From NCBI GenBank assembly GCA_022539475.1, contig VCMS01000031.1, positions 124,001 to 188,000 of the forward strand: DNA of 64,000 nt, in the 5' to 3' direction. Source of the DNA: Gracilaria domingensis (taxonomy: Eukaryota; Rhodophyta; Florideophyceae; Gracilariales; Gracilariaceae). Both the position numbers and the translations under genes were made by a program. A model generated the notes under the pieces. The model was not told the DNA's origin, made no database searches, and saw nothing but the letters and a program-made list of their open reading frames with translations. This document shows positions 30,745 through 42,080 of the stretch, one piece after another; position 1 is the stretch's first letter; each line of letters opens with the position of its first letter.

Positions 30745-31292
30745 CAGGCCCGTATTTGTGACTGACTGACTTGATAGAAATATAAATGACTAACGACTGA
30801 CTGACTAGCATATGCGATAAATTCTAGTCATATTTAGTCATTTACAGTACACTTGGCCAACAAGACACGTTTCACATTCATAACCACTCATAATCCCACT
30901 CGTGTGCAACATAATAACCTAAATGGTTTTCAAATTAAGTTTTGGTTTTGTTTTCACTAAACATAATTTACATAGTTAACTAGTCGGTAAGTTATCCCTT
31001 TTTCTGATTACTTTTGCCTTTGTTTTCAATTTCTTGCTCATTTTTGAAAACTTTTTAAAAACTGTGAAGTTTGAATTAACATTCTTTACAACGAATATAC
31101 ATCGTTAGAGCCAAAGCAAGCTGATATGTATACTTATATATCTCAAACCAAGATCAGTGCAGTTTAATTCCTAAGCAATCACGCTTAGAAAAAGGGCAAA
31201 ATATATGTGACTAAATATGACTGACTACAAATTTTATTAAGTGACTTTGACTTTTCGACTTGGTCAAAAATCTAGTCACAAATACGGCCCTG
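30745..31292. mobile_element. hAT-type MITE 1 (548 bp)
   Basis: Terminal inverted repeats are CAGGCCCGTATTTGTGAC on the left and, as complement on the right, CAGGGCCGTATTTGTGAC. Flanks carry an 8-bp duplication GTTGACAG/GTTGACAA (7 of 8). CAGGG ends and 8-bp duplications are hAT hallmarks. The interior is A/T-rich with GACTGACT subterminal repeats and no coding capacity. Confidence 0.86.
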
Positions 31293-33430
31293 GTTGACAA
31301 ACTGTGAGTAGTGTCAGACTTCTCCTACCAGTCTTGTTCAGCTCATCAATTATCACGAAAGAATAGAACTCGGTAGAGGCGCAAATTTATTCGGCACACA
31401 ATGTCATGGGAAGCAACAAACTTCTCCCGGGAAGTAAAAAGATCACAGAAGAATATTCTAGAACACTCTAGAAATCTTTAGACCAACGTAGAAACAATTA
31501 TGTGTAGAAGTATATGGCATGGTCTAGAACCTTCTATAAACGACTTTCACACTTTGGGATGTAGAAATCATTCATGTTTGTAGAAGTATCTAGACCTAGA
31601 TCTAAGTAGTAGAAAAGAGTAAAGCAGACTTCAAGCTCCTAACAATGGAGACCTCGAAGTCAGTCTTGTCAACTCAAAACAAATCTTAAAACACAGCCGT
31701 GGGTGATGCGAAAAGTTTGATTCACGAGAGAAGATGCAAAAGGTAATGGAGAACAATTCGTAGCAGAGACCGTTATGTGGAGGAGCAGATTAGCGAAGAC
31801 GAGTTCAGCAGTGCACAGTTTCATGTTGTCGCAGTTAGTGCAGTTGACGCAACGTCATAATCTAATGTTGGACCAGCTATGAAGCACCCTTTATATAAGC
31901 AACCCTTAGCTTCTCTAGAAGCGATCGTGCTCTGTTTCGCTCATATAAGCTGAACAGAATATATCATATGGCACCCAAAGTATGCATTAGAAGTATTCAT
32001 TGTCATACATCCAGCAGAACAATGTTGGATAATACTTCGCCTTACCCAAAGGGCACATGTACTAAACCGCTAAAGTTGGTCTCGCTCAGCTTCGACTTCA
32101 AAGACACTTCATACATTGATCACGACAAAAGAGTATTTGGCAGATAGCGTTTGTACCAAAAACTTTCAAAGTGTCAGGTCATAATGTACAGGTGTCGGTT
32201 CAGGATTCCTGATATGCAGATAACCCGAACGCATAAGCGCATAAAATCTGTTAGATATTCATCTGCCTGTTTTCCACATTTACACAACGAGTCCACAAAG
32301 CCCTCGGGCTGTCGGTTGGCAGCATTGACGCTCGCTAAAAGCTGCTTGATTTTGTACTCAGCTTGGTGTTGTGATCAGTATGCCAGGGCGGGCGATACGG
32401 AGACGGGAACCAGTCTTCGACATGATCGCAGGCGCAATCTTTGTCGCTCTGAAATGGAGCGGTGCCCAGCAAAGTCATGTATCTGATGTTCGGCAGCACC
32501 TTGCAGATGCCGTGGCGGGGCAGTCTACACGCTTCCAAGAGAACAGCGTGTTCCGCGAACAGCTTGTTCTCTTTAGCCCCTCCCTGGAAGTCGAGCATTC
32601 GACGTCGTAGATGAATTCGCAGTCCAAAAATTCACCATTGGGCTTGGCCTATCTCAAAGCACAGGCGGCACAAATCTCCTCGGGCAAGCGCACCTTTCGA
32701 AGGGGCCTACCAGTAAGTTCTTGTTCTTGCTAGGGAGGTCATCTCTCATCGCGCTGACGCGTGCGAGGCACAGCGACGTGGCAACCCCTGAAGCACAGCG
32801 AGGAGTTTGGGGAACTGGCATGGAGAACGAAAGATGCGAATCCAATCAAGGGGTTTCATTCAAAATGTTGTGCAGTATAAAAGTTAGCAGTATAAAAGTT
32901 AGTGAGTTCTTAAAAGTTCTGTAGCGAAACGCATTTGCGTCGTCCCAAGAACGTCGGAGCACGAACTCTGCAGAGTAACTCTGGACATGTCCAGCCACAC
33001 AACTGTTGTCGTGCGTGTTGGCGTGGACAGCACGTACAGCGATCAAAATCGTTTGGGGACGGGTGCCGAAATGTACGAGACGAGTTTTATCGAAGGCGTC
33101 GTCCTCGGCGCGTTCCCCAAAGATTTCTGGATCGCGCATGGACGCTTGTTCAACAACGGCTTTCCCGGCGCCCTTGTGGCCAATTTCTCGGATTGCTGCT
33201 CTCATTGCAGCTAATTTGCTGCTAGTTGTGAAACCGCACGGCCTTCTTACCGTTCTGCTATCTTGGAATTTGAAGTTGAATGCCTCGCTTTGCGACGATA
33301 ACACGATGACAGTTGGAATGTTAGGGCTTGGTCAAACTGAATGTTTAAACAAGGCTTAACGCAAAAACACCAATGAAGAAAGAACCCCAGAGAAAGACAA
33401 TCAGGGGTTTATTTGTACTTGGTCATGCAA
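31293..33430. other. Intergenic with heat-shock-element-like sites and decayed coding patches
   Basis: At 31450-31475 the array GAATATTCTAGAACACTCTAGAA fits alternating GAA/TTC blocks; TCTAGAA-like pieces recur to 31600, and a TATATAA occurs near 31895. GC-richer patches at 32350-32600 and 32940-33260 have short ORFs on both strands that I cannot assign. Two tandem TATAAAAGTTAG units lie near 32875-32900. Confidence 0.4.
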
Positions 33431-34645
33431 CTATGCAGGCCAGCTTGTCTCAATCTCCGCAAACAAGTGCTCGAGACTCTCAAAAGAACCAGGAACCTTG
33501 CGAATAACATTGCCTAGCGCACATTCACGCCTGTCTCCAGGATCCACAATAGTGTTCTTACATACGCGAAGTATACCACCGGCATACGAGATCCAGCGAC
33601 GTCGGGTCGCCGGCCCGGAGAATGCGGCATCTGTACGAGGGAGAACAGTGAGTGAGGAAAAGCCTCTCGCTCTCAAAGCCGCCACGTCCGCATCACGTGT
33701 TTCGATCGAGTCGCGAAAAACCACGTTGCGTGGGCCACGCATCCAGAACATGAAGGATTCAGAGGCGCCATGGCGCTGAGCATCCGCAAGATTGAGTGGC
33801 GTATCTGCAGGTGTTTCAGCAAGCTGCCTCAGCTGGTTGCCTTCATTCTCCATCTCCATCATGTGGTCATAAGGCGCCTTCTCAGATGACGTGAGCTCAC
33901 GCGCCGGGATCATCATTGGAACGATCCAGTCGCGCCTCACACCACTAGGCACATGATCGATGGACGTTGGATTCAGTTCCTTCTCCATCGCCACGAATGC
34001 TGCATCCCAGGATTCATATCGACACGGCATGAAAAGCATATCACCGTTACCACCAGGGTGATGCTCTATAGCGGCAAACAGTTGCAGCCCGGCATGGCAA
34101 AGTATGAAACCTTAATGCTTCGGATCGAGGACGGCTCTTGCAAGATGTGGGAACAGCTCATCTAAGGGGGGGCAGCCATCAGGTCGTTTCAATGAGGCTG
34201 GGGCTGGTGATGAAGACGGGGCCAGCAGAGCGTCTTTGGGGCGAAGCACTTATGGGAATGCAGCACGTTCTGCTGGCGGGGGTTGGGTCGCGTCTGCTAT
34301 CAAAACAACTCGCAAGAACAGGTAAAGTGTAGAGCCGTAGTCACAAGTGATAGCCAAAGTAGATCCCACGTGAAGTTCGAGCGACGGATGTATCAAAGGC
34401 ATGTTTGCTCGGATACCAGGCTCATAGTTTGTGGCCGATGTAGATTTGTGGACATTCCAAAGATGGTCGTCTTGTTGCTCTCTACAAAATGCACCATTCT
34501 TGCAGACGATGTCGACCAGATCCAGAATGGTATTTGTACCAAGTGCTTGTACGGTAAAAGCAGGCCATTTCGAGTTGGCACTCGTCAAAGCATCGAAGTT
34601 AATCAACATAGTGCTCTGTTCGTCTCTGTGAAGCAGCAAACGTCT
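33431..34645 (-). pseudogene. Broken gene of an unassigned protein
   Basis: Two minus-strand stretches appear to be one decayed gene. The upstream part (about 34262-34639) encodes a domain with SLELHVGSTLAITCDYGSTL. A Pro/Ala-rich linker follows, a frame change near 34160-34170, then LDELFPHLARAVLDPKH, an in-frame TAA at about 34113, GFILCHAGLQLF, and 202 further codons ending at 33431. Composition is GC-richer than the surroundings. I recall no definite family. No full start is visible. The last 202 codons have their own ATG (34039) and could be read alone. Confidence 0.5.
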
Positions 34646-35609
34646 GTGTTAGAGAACGACCGGCCGGAAGGCAGTAGCAACTTGGTCGTCGCCGCTTCTG
34701 GTCATGCGGATCAATAAAATCCCCTTTTTGTTCGGTTTGGTTTGTGTGACACAAGAGTATTTTTAAACAATTTACATCTGTAAAAAAAGAAACAAACATC
34801 CGAATTTCATACAACTAGTGAACGACTTTGTATATCTGCATCTTATCCATGAGGATTATTTCATGACTATACACAGTGCACCTACGTGACGTGCTTAGTC
34901 AGCTGATAAGTCGCCGCCGCCGGGCGATGCCTCGAGAAGGTTTTCATGCTGCTGCTTGCCCTTCAGAATTAGCAAGATATCTTAAGAGGAAGCACAGTAG
35001 GCTGCCGCCTCGATCATCAAGATGATTATGAAGTTGTGGGGTAGAGATGGAAGAAAGTTATCCTTCTGATACCCTGACGCGGAGAGCGTTGCGTTATTTA
35101 CAGTGTCACGATGACGTGAGGTGCGCTGTATTCGCGGAAACCGGCTCAACGCTAATCAGTGAAAATTCGTCATATAGAGGCCGATGTATGGACGTATCAA
35201 AAGCGCTGCTCGCCGGTCATGAAAGACGTGATCGTAGAGGCCTAACACAATGTGTTCTACGAATTCAGCTCATGGCCAGAGGCTCTCAGCGTCGTCCAGA
35301 CGCACAGTAATACTGGAGTTTGGAACCCCAACCGGTGGCTCCCGATCGAACGCTCACTATCTTACGCGGCGCGTACCGTACGCCCGCTCAGCGCTCGTCG
35401 GCGTCGTCCGCGTTGCGTGCTGTCGCTGCCATCACAGCAATCGCCCTTGTCCATTCCCCCCTCATCAGCAGCGCGCACATCCCATCTCCGTCACCCTGAT
35501 GTACTTCTCCCCGACCAATCCACACCACCTGCGTCCTCTGATGCTGAGCGACATCTCCACGTTCACGCCATTTCGATAGTCGTAGGTATTCCGCGATGTG
35601 CACACCCTT
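34646..35609. other. Intergenic downstream of the intact F-box gene
   Basis: No supported gene. A GC-rich, Arg/Ser/Pro-coding-like patch lies at 35360-35600 with no recognisable motif. Confidence 0.4.
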
Positions 35610-37193
35610 TCAGCACGTCGTCTCGATCAGCCACCGCTCTATGGCGCCCCGGACCCCCGTAGCACACAGCCCCACCGCTTCGGCACGTCGACACGCCCTC
35701 TCCGCACGCCGCAGCTCCTTCTCCCTGCCCTCATGATTGCCCCGCAGCGGAATCCCCGCCGCCACCCACACCGAGCGCACCGCTTTACAGCTCGCAAGCG
35801 TACGCAGCGCGCCCGGCAGCGCTTTTACAAACGCGCGCGTCACGTACATGTCTACCACACCCACTTGCTCAATGACGTCTTTCGGAAGTCGAACCTCTTT
35901 CAGCACTGAGAATGCTGCCGCGCTTATCGCTAGCACGCGTACCTTCCGCGCCGCCACTGCGATCCGCGATACTGCGAGCGCTCCCGTCAAGGAGGTAGTT
36001 GCGCTGCAGTACGGCGCCGCCGTCGTCGTCAGCAGCAGCGTGTCGATGCCGTTTGAACCTACCACCTCGTCGACAAAGTCCTTTGCCACCGTGCCGTTGT
36101 TGCGATACAGCATGTCGTGCGCCGATGATGATTCGCTCCAGTATTCGCAATCCCATCTCTTAGACTCGGGTATCCATCTGTCATCCGAACCCTCTTCGTC
36201 CGATTCTTCTTCGTCCGATTCTGCTTCATCCGAATCCTGACAGTGCAACTCTACCAGCGCGCCGCCGTCGGCTTCTCGATGATTTGGGCCATCATCATCG
36301 ATGCGAAGGATGTATTCCGCGATCCAGTCCGACACCAGCGTTGTGGCCGCGCCAAATCGACCCTCTTCTAAGTTCTCCTCCGCTGGCGCACGCATGCATA
36401 CAGTTCGCGACACCTCGAAGTCGCCGGGACCGAATCTTCGCCGAATGCGCATCTGCTCGCATTGCTCGTTCGTAAACGGGGGATCCCACTGTTCCGCCCA
36501 ATCACCCGGCGGGTCATACGTCTTTTCACCGATTTCAACTAGCGTCACGTCCGCACTCCTACACTGTCGCGTGAGTCGTGGCCACAGGACGTTTAGCTCG
36601 TTTTTTTGGCCATCGACCATCTCCAAGCGCAAAAGTTGCAGCTTCTTCGGTGCGCACCGCGCTTGGAACAGGCTCTTCATCGTGCGCGTGCGCGGCGACA
36701 CGATCGACAGCGTGTGCAGACGACGCGACACGACTCTCGGTACGGTGACGCCAGACGCGGCGTCCACGAACGACAGCTCCTTCAGTGACGGCAGGCAGCG
36801 AAGAATCTCCAGAGCGGCCTGCAACTGCAAGGGATGCATGGCGCTCAGCCGCACCACGCGCAACGCCTTGCTGCTAGTTCGCAGTGCCATCAGCGCGCCC
36901 TGCACGACGTCGTCCGGCATGCTGACGGCTTTGACCACGTCGTACGGCACGTCTTCATCCATGAGCACAGCGGACACCGGATGTTTGGACATCATGTTGG
37001 TTGCTAGCGAGAGCAGCCTTCTGCAGGTCATGGACACGTTCCATGCGTCTCGTAGATTGTCGGATTTGTGCGTGCCGTCGACGCGCATAAGTCTTCGCAG
37101 CACGTTCAGGAGTGCTTCATCGGGGAGCTGTAGCAGCTGCACATTGCGGACCGGCTTGTGTCCGGGCGAACGGAAGCGGCACCTATCCGCCAT
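35610..37193 (-). CDS. F-box protein with LRR-like and acidic regions
   Basis: Probable substrate-recognition subunit of an SCF ubiquitin ligase. The 527-aa product has an N-terminal F-box (about residues 18-62: VQLLQLPDEALLNVLRRLM ... WNVSMTCRRLLSLA). Leu-rich repeats-like segments follow (MHPLQLQAALEILRCLPSL, LKELSFVDA, LHTLSIVS, LQLLRLEMV), an acidic Asp/Glu/Ser tract (about 316-338), and a second Leu-rich part near the C-terminus. The frame runs further upstream only by non-ATG codons, so the ATG at 37193 is used. Two broken paralogues lie at 28780-29445 and 13930-14100. The codon bias is mildly GC-rich. Confidence 0.83.
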   Translation of the reverse strand: MADRCRFRSPGHKPVRNVQLLQLPDEALLNVLRRLMRVDGTHKSDNLRDAWNVSMTCRRLLSLATNMMSKHPVSAVLMDEDVPYDVVKAVSMPDDVVQGALMALRTSSKALRVVRLSAMHPLQLQAALEILRCLPSLKELSFVDAASGVTVPRVVSRRLHTLSIVSPRTRTMKSLFQARCAPKKLQLLRLEMVDGQKNELNVLWPRLTRQCRSADVTLVEIGEKTYDPPGDWAEQWDPPFTNEQCEQMRIRRRFGPGDFEVSRTVCMRAPAEENLEEGRFGAATTLVSDWIAEYILRIDDDGPNHREADGGALVELHCQDSDEAESDEEESDEEGSDDRWIPESKRWDCEYWSESSSAHDMLYRNNGTVAKDFVDEVVGSNGIDTLLLTTTAAPYCSATTSLTGALAVSRIAVAARKVRVLAISAAAFSVLKEVRLPKDVIEQVGVVDMYVTRAFVKALPGALRTLASCKAVRSVWVAAGIPLRGNHEGREKELRRAERACRRAEAVGLCATGVRGAIERWLIETTC

Positions 37194-40100
37194 TCGGATG
37201 TTGTTGCGCACAAATCTCGCACGAGAGAACGTTCGTTGAGCGATATTCAACACGAAGGATGAGGGTAAATCAAGGCAACTGGTGAAGTCGGGGGTGAATC
37301 CCGGATTCACCGAATTTGGCTCCAGTTTGGCGCCAAATGCGGCAATGACTGCGGCGCTGCACTTGGCTGTCCCTGATCACCCGATGTGATCTGCTGTACC
37401 AAACCGTAAATCGCGCGACCCGCTCACCTTGGTTAAGCCAAAGCCGCGCCATGCGACCTCGCCATGCGCGGCGACGCCATTCATCTCCCATCGCCCTCAC
37501 AGCGCAGCCACACGCAGCACCGCCGGCACCGACCGCGCGCCGCGGAGAAGGTCTGAAGCGTCGTCACCATAGAATCGATTGAACAGCAAGGCGCTTCTCT
37601 TGCTGCTTTCGATCGCATCCATCTCGCCTCGCGCAACCGTTGCTCCATCGCGCTCCCGTCCGGTTATGCCCCAGACATCACATCATCATCCCGATGATCG
37701 GCATTGCAGCCAGTGGCCGCCGTGACCGCCAGCGCGTCAGATGTGTCATGGAGCTCTACGAAGCATCTCTCGGACAAGTCGATTCATCCCTCGCCGCTAT
37801 CCCACACTAACGCGTGTGTTGCTTGTGGACGACGCCAACCACCACCACCATCGGCGTGTCTTTTACATGCTTCTAGTTCACTCTCCGCTCACGTGCTTCG
37901 CGTATCACATCTCGCGGTTCCCCGCTCGATGGCGCACCGATCCTGGTAGGACGAAGCCTGCAGCTGTCCGCCCACCGGTAAGGGGCCTCCGCGCTCCTCA
38001 GCAGGCGCCAGGCGCTGCCGGGCATCGTCGTCATCGTCATCATCACCGAGCGTCACGTTCTCCATCCCGCGCAGCATAACCCTCCGTCCGCGATGCTTTG
38101 CGATAGCGCCAACGTCGCCGGAGCCGCGCGCAAAGAAAGAGCTTGTTAGACGGAGAGGTCCAAATCAGCGACGTTGCGCATCTGCTTTGGCTGCGAGATG
38201 TTCTTGAGCGCGGAGAGCACCGTCGCGTTCGTGCCAGCACGTGCCTTTCCCTCACGGCAGCCGCCAATAGGCCACGGCCGTTGCGAGCGTATTCGCGTCT
38301 TGTGCGCTACACTTCGGCCATATCGCTACCGGAAGCGTGTCGACGCGGCCTTCATATCTCTTAGGAACAAGATTTGTGACAAAGATTGAAACCGATTTGC
38401 CGCCATCGCCTATGCAAGTGTTCACCATCGCCACACAGCCCAGCACCACCGAGACCACTGGTCTAAGGAGGCGTTCTGCCGGCATTTATAGCTTCAGGGA
38501 CTGTAGCCAGACCAACTTCCAGAAGTGATTTAGACTGTTGGCTCATGAACTCGGTCCAGCTGATGAAACTCTCTTCACGTTCCCCCTCCATTATCACGCG
38601 TATCATGTGCAGCATGCATCTAACGTTAAGTGGGTGCTCGGAGCACATTATCGGCATAGGCGGTATTCCAGAGTGTCGCGGTATCTTGTGTGCCGTACAT
38701 ATGATATTTGATCGACTGCCGCCGTTCTAACTGGCGTCCACTGTCGTACAGAGTCTGTACTACAGACGCTCGCGCGCGCTGCGTTTCGGCGAGAAGCACA
38801 GCCGATCTGCCTTCCGTACCCAAGAGCGTAAAGCAAGAGGAGAAACCTGTATTTACAGCATTTTATTCCTTCCGCTTAATTTATTTCACTTGCTATCGAT
38901 ATCAACAAGATTTGCAAGAAATAATATTATCATAATATACGACAAAAGTTTTGTTGAGAAGATTTCTTCTCAAAAAGCTGAGCTTGTTGCGCCTCGAGAA
39001 GCGCCAAACGCCTCTACGCCTCATTGTTGGCTTGATTATCAGCTGCTCGCGCCCCGCAAGTGGAGGGCTTACTCAGCTCACATTCTGACATTTTCGCAGC
39101 CGCTTGAGGGGCTTCATGTCCATTGTTGATTGATTTGGCCTTGCGTGTGAGCGAGCGTCTATCAACACCAGCCTGCTCAAAATTTGAGCTCATCGAGATT
39201 CCAGGGCAAGAAACATGGAAAGTTTTGTAGCCACCGTTGGGAAGGATGAAGTGATCTTGAAGGAATATGACAACATTAAGGAAACCAGCAAGAAAAAAGT
39301 TTGGCAACCGGCCAATATGTTGGACTAACGACGTTGGCCAAGAGAGAAGTGGTGCATGAAATAAATCCAGAATTTTGGATATTGCAATTAACGTTACCGA
39401 TTATCGGAGGCAAACAAATTCAGGCGGGATCATGGGGGAGTGACAGAAAGTGTAGAAATAACAATACATACCTATATCGTCTTCTCCATATATCCATATA
39501 TATATTAGAATGTATTTGTAAGTGAATTGCCTTGTTCGGCTAAGTTTAATTAGATGCGTTTCTTCAAAACGTTTTTATCTGCTCTATATCTTTAACGGTT
39601 TTGAAAATAAAGGATTTGTTTAGACTAATTGAACTTCACATATAACATATATTCTTCACTTTTGAAAATCGTTTTGGTTAGAAATTGAAAATTGAGATCT
39701 AAGCACTTTTTAACCATATGTATGCTTACTTCTATTTCTCAAAACAGTAGAATCTAATTTTCAAATTGGCGGCTCATCGTGATTGTTTGGTTTTGTCAAT
39801 TTAGCAATGACCATGACATCAGGAGGTAACCTAGTTAACTGCCCAACAGTGCCGGGCAGTTTACTACCTCCTCTCTCGTCACGAGCCGTTGGCTGATAGC
39901 CTCAGATACGGAAGTAGACTCATACTTGGCGTTGAAAACCATTCGTGACAAATCCAGAGGCAGCAGTAGCAAACCAAAGCGAAGAGTCTTCAATACGTGA
40001 CGAAACAGGGCTGTGTGTGGCACTGGGTAACGCAATGTGCCCTAATGCGGTTCTCATAATTTTTACCTCTTTTGGCCGAAAATGGCTTTCTCTGAGGGAG

Positions 40101-40446
40101 GAATTCAGAGGAAAGAAGAGGACACCAACTTCGCGACCACGCCATGGTCAATAAAGCGCTTGGTGTGCTTTTTAGCATGAGTTTTGGTAAGGAAGAGAGC
40201 CTCCTCCTCTGCAATGTTGCCATAAAATTGTCGTGGCAAAGACAGCAGACCGCAAAACCGCCATTAGAATGACATTTCTGTGACGAGCAAGAAAACCCAG
40301 CCATCTTTCCATGATGTGCTTTCATAGGCTAACCCTTTACTTGTCACGTACGCTAGAGATATTTCAAACCACATTACGGCCATAATCGCTTTTGTGCCTG
40401 TTTGAAGAGGTTCTTGTGCTTCCGGTCTTTCGAAAGCCATAGAAAC
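37194..40446. other. Intergenic with decayed GC-rich coding patch
   Basis: 37310-37540 is the upstream segment also found next to the broken F-box copy. 37930-38270 contains a minus-strand patch with an Asp run (GDDDDDDDARQ) and basic residues, not sustained. 38880-39780 is A/T-rich. 39835-40430 (minus) shows several stop-interrupted stretches in nearby frames (for example LTREEVVNCPALL, LTKTHAKKHTKRFIDHGV read through stops), perhaps an old transposon ORF. No gene can be supported. Confidence 0.4.
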
Positions 40447-41079
40447 CAGGGGTGTCGTACAATATATTTCTATTGCAATATATTGCAATAAGCAATATTT
40501 ATTGCGTATTGCACTCCTATTTACATATTGCAATTGATATTGCAAACAGAAACATTATTGCAATTAGTATTGCACATCAAAATCTTATTGCAATATTAAT
40601 TTGTAATACTAAATATTGCACTTTCATATGACAATCACAATAAAGTACGCCCAGAATACATATGATTATATTAAAAGTCTTATACTTGTACCGCATTGAG
40701 CGGCAACACATTGGAAGCATGATAACGATGAAAATAGCAATAACCCGGTACTATGAAAGTATTCATTGTTCTGAAGATGTTGATAAATGTTAGATGACGC
40801 GTAAAAATCTTTGTTGACAGGAAGAACGATTCAACCGATATTAGTTCGTATGCTTCTATAGACTTTGGAAGTAAAATAAACCTATACGATTTACATTGTT
40901 CGAGGGCTTTTCTAGGATACTGCAAGTTATATTGCAAAATGGTCTGTTTATTGTATTTTTATTGCATATAGAATGCATGTATATTGCAATACTTATTGCT
41001 CACAGGGAGCAATATAGCTACAATATTTCTTATTGCATTTTGTTTGCAATATTTTGCAATAATATTGTCGACAGCCCTG
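40447..41079. mobile_element. hAT-type MITE 2 (633 bp), packed with TATTGCAATA motifs
   Basis: Terminal repeats CAGGGGTGTCGTACAATAT and, as complement on the right, CAGGGCTGTCGACAATATTA. A perfect 8-bp duplication ATAGAAAC flanks it (40439-40446 and 41080-41087). At least ten ATTGC/ATTGCAAT units crowd the left 180 bp, and several more, in both orientations, the right 150 bp. The middle is unique and non-coding. Confidence 0.9.
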
Positions 41080-42080
41080 ATAGAAACATGACTTCCAGTT
41101 TTGTAAACGAGGCTTGACTATCTTCTTTTCTTTTGTCCAAGGCAAGGAGCACATTTTTCTGAGCCTTGTGAGCTGAACGGTGCTCTAAACTTGATGTCGG
41201 TCTCTGAACAAGTGAGAATTATTCACATTAGGGCACAGTGCGTTAGCAAAGGCCGTGACGTAATGTATGCTACTGAACGTGTATGAGAAAGGCGTGATCG
41301 GCTCCTCCTCCTTATGGTATGTATTTTGGCCTTATTCATCAAACTTTGCAAACATTGTCACGTGCAGACTACATTTATATTGGTGGTTACCAAAAGAAAA
41401 ACTATATTTACGCAGAAAGCTCGCCCAGGTGCCTATGACATGGACTCCTCAGGTATAACCCAAAACCCATGACGCCAAATTGAAGAATTCTCTTCCATGT
41501 ACGTGTAGGTGTCAATGAGTTAGCTATTAGCTATGCTACAAAGATGCTTGTTTTGGAACATCACGGGAGCATAATGCTAAGCTGCTTTCCATTCGATATT
41601 TATCGAATGCATTCTGTTAGACGGCTGCCCTCGTGGAAGGTGCATTAGTTATCTTATCCAAAATTACTTCCAGCCACACAAAACCTGACTCTTTTGTTAG
41701 CCGCAATGTTTCGCTACCAGCTTCGAATCCCCCTTTCATATGTCAACTCCTCCCGAGGTTCCCCAAGAGGCTCCTCTGTATTCGGTTTTCATTTGGCCAT
41801 TCCAATAATTCTCATTATGACCATGTCAAGGACTTCAATTGTGCAGCTACCGCCTGTGAAATCAGTTTTAAACCCTTCGCTCAGGGTCAAAAGCTGGACA
41901 ATTACGTTCATTCCAGCTTGGTTGCAGCCATTCAATTCAACTCCAAGCGGTTGGAGTGATTGTGATACCGTAGCTTGCTCCAGGAACCAAAGAGCGAACC
42001 GAATCCATGAACGCCGCCGTTTTAATCTCAGTCACAACCCCAAGCAAAGAACAACCGCCTTATCCTCATAATTTTCGCAA
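41080..42080. other. Upstream region of the 708-aa gene
   Basis: Contains a palindrome ATTCGATATTTATCGAAT (about 41591-41608). A 125-codon plus-strand ORF (41694-42071) ends just before the next gene; it has one hydrophobic stretch but no homology I can see, so it is probably upstream leader sequence. Confidence 0.4.

Noticed and set aside
32846-33304. 152-codon minus ORF and overlapping plus ORFs near 33 kb
   Set aside because: No motif, competing frames of similar length on both strands, and the tail is A/T-rich repeat translation.
41694-42071. 125-codon ORF just before the 708-aa gene
   Set aside because: No homology or clear coding bias; it probably belongs to the leader or promoter.
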